Assembly (NCBI GenBank): GCA_023212645.1
Contig: JALBYC010000051.1
Location: 1 to 23,846, forward strand
Source: Farysia itapuensis
Taxonomy: Eukaryota; Basidiomycota; Ustilaginomycetes; Ustilaginales; Ustilaginaceae
DNA length: 23,846 nt
Reading direction: 5' to 3'
The position numbers and the translations under genes are program-made. A model generated the notes under the pieces. That model did not search any database, was not told the origin of the DNA, and saw only the letters and a list, made by a program, of their open reading frames with translations. Positions 18,152 through 23,846 of the stretch are shown here, in pieces. Each line of letters opens with the position of its first letter. The stretch's first letter is position 1.

Positions 18152-21100
18152 ATGCTCCCTCTTGCACTTCCTCGCCGCGACAAGGAAGCCAGATCTGGCA
18201 ACGCCAGCCCAGCATCAGAGATGCCGCCTCCAGTACAGAACGGCAAGACTTCCTCTGACTTCACTCATCTCGATGTGGCAGGCAACGATCTCGATCGACA
18301 AAAGCCCAAGCGCTCGGCAAGCTTCGGTCGTAGTCTTGGCGGGCTCGCCTCTCTCACTAGCGGCATGACAAAGACTGGCGATCCTTTCAATCGAGCAAAG
18401 ACTGGCGCCTCCACACCCCAGTCTCCTGCTCTGCCCTCTCCGGGAGAGCAACCTTCAACGCCAAATGCGACTGGGGGCGCCAAAGCTGGCTTCCCCCTTA
18501 TGGGACCGCCCTCCGCTCCAGACGCGTCGCATCTCACCCAGTTCTCCCTCAAGCTCAGTGATCTAGTGAACAAGGCTTTTGCACCTTGCGCAGCTACTGC
18601 TGCTCCCGCGGCAAGTAACGGCTCAGTAGCTTCCAACGTGGCTGCCGCTGCCAAAGGCGCCACATCTCTGACCGCAGGCTTTGCTACAGCCCCCAAGATT
18701 GGTCAAATCACCTACGAGGGAAAGCATCTCCCAGACAAAGCCAAGGTTGTTGAGATCGCACAGGTCGTTGTCGGAGAGCTACGCTATGCAGAAGCCGTAG
18801 ATGCCTACCTGCTTAGAGCCGCCTCACGACAAATCCTCAAGGCCCTCACCCTCTTTGCCGCACGCATTGATTCTTTGCTAGTCTCGCCGACCAAAGATCC
18901 CAGTGCGCTCAAAGTGCCTGTCAACGCAAAGGAGGGACTACATCTGCCAGCGGCTCTGGAATACAACTTAGGCCTTGTCACGTTGGAGTGGATCGTCGAA
19001 GACAGCCTCGAGCGATGCATCGAGGGAGACCGCGATGCGCACGGTCAATTGATCGCCGACGACAACGACAATGTTCACGATGGGATGCCTCACTTTGTCT
19101 CTGAAATACTCACCCCTGTTCGCAAGAAAATGGAGGGCACCATCTTGCACATCATACAGCCACTCCTTGCCCAAGTCAAAACCAGCATGGCTCGATGCAT
19201 CTCGACTGCAGTCCCCTCGCCCTTTGTCAACAACATCAACCTGTCTCCGACTCCCACTCACGGCATTGTGCCTGCCGGTGACACTGGCTCCATCTCCCCC
19301 TCGGTACCTGGCAACGCTTCTCCACCACAGAGAGTGCTGGAAGGTCCGGCTTCATTGACTGCCGGCGCCAGCTCAACCTGGCTGCGGGAACTCGATGGTC
19401 GGCTTGAAGGTGCCCGTCGTCTGCTGTTGCCACGCATTGAAGAGCGATGCGGTCAAGATGGAGAGGGATGGTTTATCTCGGTCGCCATTCATATTATCTG
19501 GAAAGGATTGTTGATTCTTACTTCTCGCTCAGTTGCATTACCCATCAATGCTTCCACCGAAGCCTCCGTCAACAACACAGCTAGCGTTTCTGCCTTTGAT
19601 CGATTGATGGGCGAAGTTGGACAAAAGCGAAGCCCTTCTCCTGCTCAGCTTGCCCAAGCCCTCAAACACGTCAGTGTCGGATCAGTGCGGAACAAGAACA
19701 AAGATTTTGCAGAAGATCTCTCCGATTCTGGTCGACAGACGCCATCGCAAGGAACGTGTCTCAACTCGATCGCGCCCATCTCCATGGTCAGCAACCGACT
19801 TTGTGCTTTGCAGTTGGCTGAGCTGCAAACCTTTGAGAAGCTGATGCTTCGCTTCTGCGAGGGCTTCCTTCGCAAGCCCGATCTCCAACAGAAGCGAGGA
19901 GGCAAGGCCGGCAAAAAGTCGCGATTCGCCCTCTTTGCGTCTTCCTCGGCTGCTCTCGGAGGCACTCAGCCCACGGACCTTAGCGCTTATGACCCGGACG
20001 AGGAGGATGAGCTGGCACGTGCAGCGCTGGTCGAAGCCATGCATGCTCTGAAGAGTACCATCATTGTTCTCCAGGCCATGGAGCGAGAGCCAGCAGCCAT
20101 CTGTCGCGGACTAGAGCAACTCAAGTCACTTCCTGGCGCGTCGGGTCGTAACGATGCTACTGCTTCGCCGGCTTCTCTTGGCACTGAAGCCGCTCAGGCT
20201 CTTGACGCGATCCCCAATCTGCTTCTGCTGCAGGTTCTGTACAACCGTTTACCCCTCGGACAGGGGCGCTTGGAACTCCCGAGCCCACCGGCCCTATTCT
20301 CCTACACCTGGTCCGACTACGAGAAAGCTATCTCGGGCTTTGCTGGCGGCGATCAGTGGGCCCAAGCTGCGGCAATCCGATACAAAGCTGAGATCGAAAA
20401 GGCTTGGAGAGGCATCTCGATGCGCAAGGCGGAAAAGCTTGCCGCACTGGAGCCCAAACTTGGTGGCAATGGACCGGTTCCGCAGCGCGCGGTCTCTGCA
20501 TCATCTCGCCTTGGGTCTGCTCTTGCACAGAGTTCTTCGCTCAGCTCGGACGACGACAGCCTAAATCGTTCAGAGGAGGACGCTGACGACACCATGTCGC
20601 ACTCTGTTCCTGCTCTACAGAAGCCCAAAGAAGGCGTCGCCAGTGCGTCGCGGTCCGCGATGGCTTCTGATACGAATCTCGCCACATCAGCTCAAGCGGA
20701 CACCAGCGCCCGCTCGCACACAGAAAGCTTGCGCGGTCGTCCCTCTCCAGACCGGGTGCCGCGACGATCTGTCACTGTTGCTGACGCTGACACTTCGACT
20801 GCTGCCGCTGCTCCACCCAGATTCTGGCGACGCAGCTCGTCCAATGTCCGCAGTGGATTCCACCTGTCCTTCTCCGGTCTACGCTCTCACTCGTCTCCCC
20901 GCACAACGCCTTCGCAAGAATTGACCTCCGAGCCAGCGTGCATGTCGCCTGCAGCCACGTCTACCTCAACCTTGGTCGACCCTATGGCTGCTACTCACGC
21001 ACGCGCCCCTGACTCTGTGCTTGGCTCCGGCACCAACCTCGCTGTTGCAGCTTCGCAAGCTCACACCCCCGCGGACACTAACCTCACATCAACGCGCGAA

Positions 21101-21217
21101 TTATCAGACAAGGACAGAATCCTGTTCGAAGCATCGCTCGAGAAAAAGGCACTTTGCATGTTTGCAAAAGCAACAGTCTACGCTGGACTCGGACAAGTTC
21201 AGCTCGACCTTCGTTAA
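18152..21217 (+). CDS. Large protein of unknown function
   Basis: The gene encodes 1021 residues without introns. The longer frame starts with TTG, so the ATG at 18152 (CAAGATG, A at -3) is used. I do not recognise a family. Residues 1-120 are basic and rich in Ser, Pro and Thr, with RSASFGRSLGG-type sites that look like phosphorylation targets. From about 130 to 760 the sequence looks folded and mainly helical, for example SLKLSDLVNKAFAP near 134, LRYAEAVDAYLLRAASRQIL, LTPVRKKMEGTILHIIQPLL and GWFISVAIHIIWKGLLILTS. Low-complexity loops interrupt this part. Residues about 770-980 are again disordered and Ser/Thr/Arg-rich. The last 38 residues (from about 984, LSDKDRILFEASLEKKA) return to a helical, conserved-looking pattern. 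No membrane segment or signal peptide is clear. It converges with UBP6, with 209 bp between stops. Confidence 0.85.
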   Translation: MLPLALPRRDKEARSGNASPASEMPPPVQNGKTSSDFTHLDVAGNDLDRQKPKRSASFGRSLGGLASLTSGMTKTGDPFNRAKTGASTPQSPALPSPGEQPSTPNATGGAKAGFPLMGPPSAPDASHLTQFSLKLSDLVNKAFAPCAATAAPAASNGSVASNVAAAAKGATSLTAGFATAPKIGQITYEGKHLPDKAKVVEIAQVVVGELRYAEAVDAYLLRAASRQILKALTLFAARIDSLLVSPTKDPSALKVPVNAKEGLHLPAALEYNLGLVTLEWIVEDSLERCIEGDRDAHGQLIADDNDNVHDGMPHFVSEILTPVRKKMEGTILHIIQPLLAQVKTSMARCISTAVPSPFVNNINLSPTPTHGIVPAGDTGSISPSVPGNASPPQRVLEGPASLTAGASSTWLRELDGRLEGARRLLLPRIEERCGQDGEGWFISVAIHIIWKGLLILTSRSVALPINASTEASVNNTASVSAFDRLMGEVGQKRSPSPAQLAQALKHVSVGSVRNKNKDFAEDLSDSGRQTPSQGTCLNSIAPISMVSNRLCALQLAELQTFEKLMLRFCEGFLRKPDLQQKRGGKAGKKSRFALFASSSAALGGTQPTDLSAYDPDEEDELARAALVEAMHALKSTIIVLQAMEREPAAICRGLEQLKSLPGASGRNDATASPASLGTEAAQALDAIPNLLLLQVLYNRLPLGQGRLELPSPPALFSYTWSDYEKAISGFAGGDQWAQAAAIRYKAEIEKAWRGISMRKAEKLAALEPKLGGNGPVPQRAVSASSRLGSALAQSSSLSSDDDSLNRSEEDADDTMSHSVPALQKPKEGVASASRSAMASDTNLATSAQADTSARSHTESLRGRPSPDRVPRRSVTVADADTSTAAAAPPRFWRRSSSNVRSGFHLSFSGLRSHSSPRTTPSQELTSEPACMSPAATSTSTLVDPMAATHARAPDSVLGSGTNLAVAASQAHTPADTNLTSTRELSDKDRILFEASLEKKALCMFAKATVYAGLGQVQLDLR

Positions 21218-21426
21218 AAACCGCTCACTCGCGAATTCGCTCGCCTCTTGTTCCACTGTTTCGGGAAGAGAAATAACTTTACGGCTCGGCACTTTACATA
21301 CTAGGATCAAAAATCATACCTCACACAAATATAGACTCTGTCCATACGATGTCTGCACGATTGCATTCTTTGATAAGCCTTTAGATGGCTGGGTTGCAGT
21401 GTGGAGTCTTATGCGCGCGCTGCTGT

Positions 21427-23124
21427 TCAGAGTCGTTTAGCGCGGTAGAGGAGGATGTAGGCGACGGAGTCTTCACCTCCGCCGTCGAGAGCAGTGATTT
21501 TGTCCCGGCCGAGGACCGAGACCTTATCGTCGTCAAATTTGTACCATTCCTCGTCGGCTTCTGTGCGTTCCAAGACGCCCTTTGCGGTCGTGGGTTGGGG
21601 ACGGGATGGGTCTTGGTCGTCGTTGTCGTCTTTTCGCACCCAGGAGATGTAGTGTCCTGCATCGGCTGCTGCACCCTTGTGTGTGACGACGCCCACCAAT
21701 TCGTAAAGTGCTGAAGCATTGCACCCGATGTCGGCGGCCAAGTCCGGGTGAATGGTCGCTTCGACCTCCTTGCGCTCCTTTTCACGCTGCTCCAGCTCTT
21801 CCTCCTCCGTAAGTGCCTGACCTAACTTCTTGTCCTCTTCAGCAGCGGCTTTCTTATCTTCTTCCGTCTGCGCCCCGTCCGCCGTTGAAGAAGCAGCAGT
21901 ACTGTCGGTCATGGCGACATCACCACCGTTCTTTACCTCCCGAGCTGCTTTCTCTTCGGCAATTCTGCGCGCCTTGGCACGTTTGCGAATTTTGGCCCGC
22001 TCATCGCGGTCTTTCTCAATGCGCTTGATGGCTTGGTTGGTCGCCTTGGTCTTTTCCTTGAGCTCGTCCGATAGAAACGGTGTGGCATCGAGCACAAAGG
22101 GGAACTTGACTTTACGCATGATCTTGGTCTTCTTGTTGATTTCTCTTCTCCAGTAAAAGCGGACAAAGTGGGCGGAGAGATAAGCAGGTAGTCGGTCGAT
22201 TCGACTGGTCTCGTCATACACGGCAGTGCGGCCAAGGGAGGAGGATGTCTTTTCGATCTTCTGGTTGAGAGAGTCGAGAATGCCGGAGGACATTTCGTTT
22301 GTGGTGGACGAGATGTTGCATTGTAGAATCGAGAATGGATCCTTGCTATACGATGCAGGCTCGTCTGGAGCTTCAGCACTGGAACGCTTGATGACCATGT
22401 GTCCCGTCATGAACTGCTCGACAAACTTTTGAGACGAAGGGGCAGACTCTGATGAAGAAGCCGGCAGACCTTTCAGACTGTTCTGCAGTGCCTGAATGAT
22501 TCGGACCCAGGCTTCTTCAGCGTCCTGCTGCGCATATCCATGACCCTCTCGGGACATTTCGGCGAATTGCGGCGCGACCTGTCTCAAGATGGTCAGGAAG
22601 GCGAGTGGCGGAAAAGCGTCCGTGGTCTGAGATAGACTCTTGTACAGGTCGCGTAGAGCGGCAGTCAGGTTGTTTTCGCCATCGAGACCACCCAGACTAC
22701 CTTCAAAGTTGTTGAGCGCGGTTTGAAGCTCTGGGATCGCGCGCAGCACTTGAAGTGTCGAGTTGAGGTAGCATGTATTGCCGAGGTTGGTCAATCCGAC
22801 ACGGGATTTCGTAGCAATGGCGAGCTCGCTATCTGTCATATCTTCGATGAAAGTGATAGCAGATGTTGGTGCTTGAGGAAGTTCGCCGGCGCTTCCGATG
22901 ACCATGAAGGTCTGGCCTGGACGTGCGCCAATCTTGGTCAAGTCGTGGTCATCCTTGAGCATTCCACCTTTTACCATGACCTTCATACGCTCGATTGGCA
23001 CGCCTGTCTTCTCGTAAACGGCCTGCTTGAAAGCTGTTGCCGGTGCAGACGTGTCGAGAGACAGCTCGTGGATCTTGCCATTGTGCTTGACTTTGACTGG
23101 AACGGTGGTCGTCATCTTGGCCAT
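21427..23124 (-). CDS. UBP6: Ubp6/USP14-type proteasome-associated ubiquitin hydrolase
   Basis: The predicted protein has 565 residues (yeast Ubp6 499, human USP14 494). It trims ubiquitin from substrates on the 26S proteasome regulatory particle. An N-terminal ubiquitin-like domain spans about residues 4-78 (VPVKVKHNGKIHELSL…FMVIGSA) and docks on the proteasome base. The USP domain runs from about 105 to 563: catalytic Cys118 in GLTNLGNTCYLNSTLQ, the QQDAEEAW box, FVLDATPFLSDEL, catalytic His491 in AGHYISWVRK and the Asp region FDDDKVS (D531). A roughly 110-residue Lys/Glu/Ala-rich insertion lies before the His box, at a place that is also variable in USP14. The start at 23124 (AGCATGG) gives MAKMTTT; an in-frame ATG also exists at 23301 (see findings). 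IMP3 ends 220 bp upstream on the same strand. Confidence 0.95.
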   Translation of the reverse strand: MAKMTTTVPVKVKHNGKIHELSLDTSAPATAFKQAVYEKTGVPIERMKVMVKGGMLKDDHDLTKIGARPGQTFMVIGSAGELPQAPTSAITFIEDMTDSELAIATKSRVGLTNLGNTCYLNSTLQVLRAIPELQTALNNFEGSLGGLDGENNLTAALRDLYKSLSQTTDAFPPLAFLTILRQVAPQFAEMSREGHGYAQQDAEEAWVRIIQALQNSLKGLPASSSESAPSSQKFVEQFMTGHMVIKRSSAEAPDEPASYSKDPFSILQCNISSTTNEMSSGILDSLNQKIEKTSSSLGRTAVYDETSRIDRLPAYLSAHFVRFYWRREINKKTKIMRKVKFPFVLDATPFLSDELKEKTKATNQAIKRIEKDRDERAKIRKRAKARRIAEEKAAREVKNGGDVAMTDSTAASSTADGAQTEEDKKAAAEEDKKLGQALTEEEELEQREKERKEVEATIHPDLAADIGCNASALYELVGVVTHKGAAADAGHYISWVRKDDNDDQDPSRPQPTTAKGVLERTEADEEWYKFDDDKVSVLGRDKITALDGGGEDSVAYILLYRAKRL

Positions 23125-23125
23125 G

Positions 23126-23259
23126 CTGTGAGTTGAGGAACAAGCTAAAGACTGAGTCGCACACACAAAAGTGGAGAAGAACGTTTGGCTGAGAACAACA
23201 GCCAGGAACGCGTCTACCTTTACGATCACTTTTCGCACGAGAAGACAGGCAGATCTTAC
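23126..23259 (-). other. Possible 5'-leader intron of UBP6
   Basis: On the minus strand a GTAAGA donor at 23259 and an acceptor ACTCACAG ending at 23126 would remove 134 nt just before the C that precedes the UBP6 ATG. No CTGAC branch point is visible, so support is moderate to weak. Confidence 0.35.
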
Positions 23260-23344
23260 AAAGAAAAGTATAGCACATACAACTAACCGATACAAGTACA
23301 TGGAGCAGACAGGGAGGTAAGCCTAAAGGAGCGACTGAGAGGCA

Positions 23345-23759
23345 TCAGAGGAGATCAAAGTCGTCGAGCTCGTCGTTATACTTGGCGATGGTGCGCTTGA
23401 TCTTGCTCGTATCGACCCAGGTGACAAAGTCTTCCATGTTCCGCGTCACCATGAACGCTGGATCGGTGATGGTATCGGGTCCAACGCGGATGTGTCCTTG
23501 CTCTACATAACGCACTGCTTGACCGACAGTTTCAGACATCTTGAGTCGAACCATGACCACAGGCAAGCGACGTCGACAGAAGCTGGACACGTTCAACTTG
23601 TTGGTAATGTCCGACATCTTGGCTCCCGTGTCCAGGAGTCCCATATCGTAAAGCTTGGCAAGCATGCCTTGTTCGTGCTTGCCTCGAAATGGATCCGCAA
23701 CGGGTAATGTGGATAAGCGCAAAGAGAGATGCCGCAATTTGCCAACCAGCTTGTTGTAT
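23345..23759 (-). CDS. IMP3: IMP3, U3 snoRNP / SSU processome protein (3' exon, partial)
   Basis: This is the last 137 codons of IMP3 plus one base of a split codon; the 5' exon(s) lie beyond the window. The frame reads [16 protein letters not shown], then [60 protein letters not shown] and a DDFDLL end. These match the conserved C-terminal two thirds of yeast Imp3 (183 residues), including its S4-type RNA-binding region. Imp3 helps U3 snoRNA pair with pre-rRNA for early 18S cleavage. The exon opens after a CAG acceptor at 23760-23762. The single base A before TAC would complete a Lys codon, which agrees with the Lys before YN in the yeast protein. No internal ATG is needed as a start. Confidence 0.92.
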
Positions 23760-23765
23760 CTGTTC

Positions 23766-23846
<81 letters not shown>
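23760..23846 (-). other. 3' part of an IMP3 intron (cut by the window edge)
   Basis: On the minus strand the exon is preceded by CACACGAACAG and then only CT dinucleotides to the window end. The donor and branch point are outside the window. The reading frame loses Imp3 similarity here, and the acceptor AG sits directly before the conserved YNK. Confidence 0.75.
23770..23846. repeat. (GA)n / (CT)n microsatellite
   Basis: An uninterrupted GA dinucleotide run of 77 bases reaches the end of the window, so its full length is unknown. It lies 7 bases from the IMP3 acceptor AG (CACACGAACAG) and forms a pure CT tract in the transcript. Such a run is a common place for assemblies to break. Confidence 0.97.

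Overview
The window reads as an ordinary, gene-dense piece of a nuclear fungal chromosome. It most likely comes from a smut-type basidiomycete (Ustilaginomycotina: Ustilago, Sporisorium, Pseudozyma and relatives). That placement is inferred from balanced GC content, mostly uninterrupted long genes, a few short introns with GTAAGT donors and CTGAC branch points, and the gene content. I see no mobile element, CRISPR array, tRNA, rRNA, or phage or plasmid gene.

Eight protein genes are supported. From left to right: (1) 665-2389 (+), a DUF89/ARMT1-type damage-control phosphatase with four exons; (2) 2591-5329 (-), MRD1, a five-RRM pre-rRNA processing factor with one intron; (3) 5712-9167 (+), a large coiled-coil protein of unknown function with a KEN box and CDK sites; (4) 9289-12453 (-), mitochondrial translation initiation factor 2, with an RGG-type tandem repeat in its N-terminal extension; (5) 12664-14862 (-), NOC2, a 60S ribosome biogenesis factor; (6) 15005-17047 (-), a RecA-fold RAD51 paralog; (7) 18152-21217 (+), a 1021-residue protein I do not recognise; (8) 21427-23124 (-), UBP6/USP14, the proteasome-associated deubiquitinase. 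At the right edge (23345-23759, -) lies the 3' exon of IMP3, a U3 snoRNP/SSU processome protein. The window ends inside its intron, in a long GA/CT microsatellite.

Genes 1/2, 3/4 and 7/8 are convergent with about 120-210 bp between stops. Genes 2/3 (382 bp) and 6/7 (1.1 kb) are divergent and share upstream regions. Genes 4-6 run in tandem on the minus strand. Three of the named genes (MRD1, NOC2, IMP3) are nucleolar ribosome-assembly factors and a fourth (mtIF2) acts in mitochondrial translation, so growth and translation functions are over-represented. No pathway or gene-cluster logic ties all the genes together.

Several supplied reading frames began at TTG or GTG, which is not acceptable for ordinary nuclear genes. 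I moved those starts to the first plausible ATG. The most interesting observations are regulatory: two genes whose upstream ORF stop codon overlaps the main ATG, a 24-nt in-frame microexon, a GA/CT microsatellite acting as an extreme polypyrimidine tract, and cell-cycle signals around gene 3. I found no convincing new biological system.
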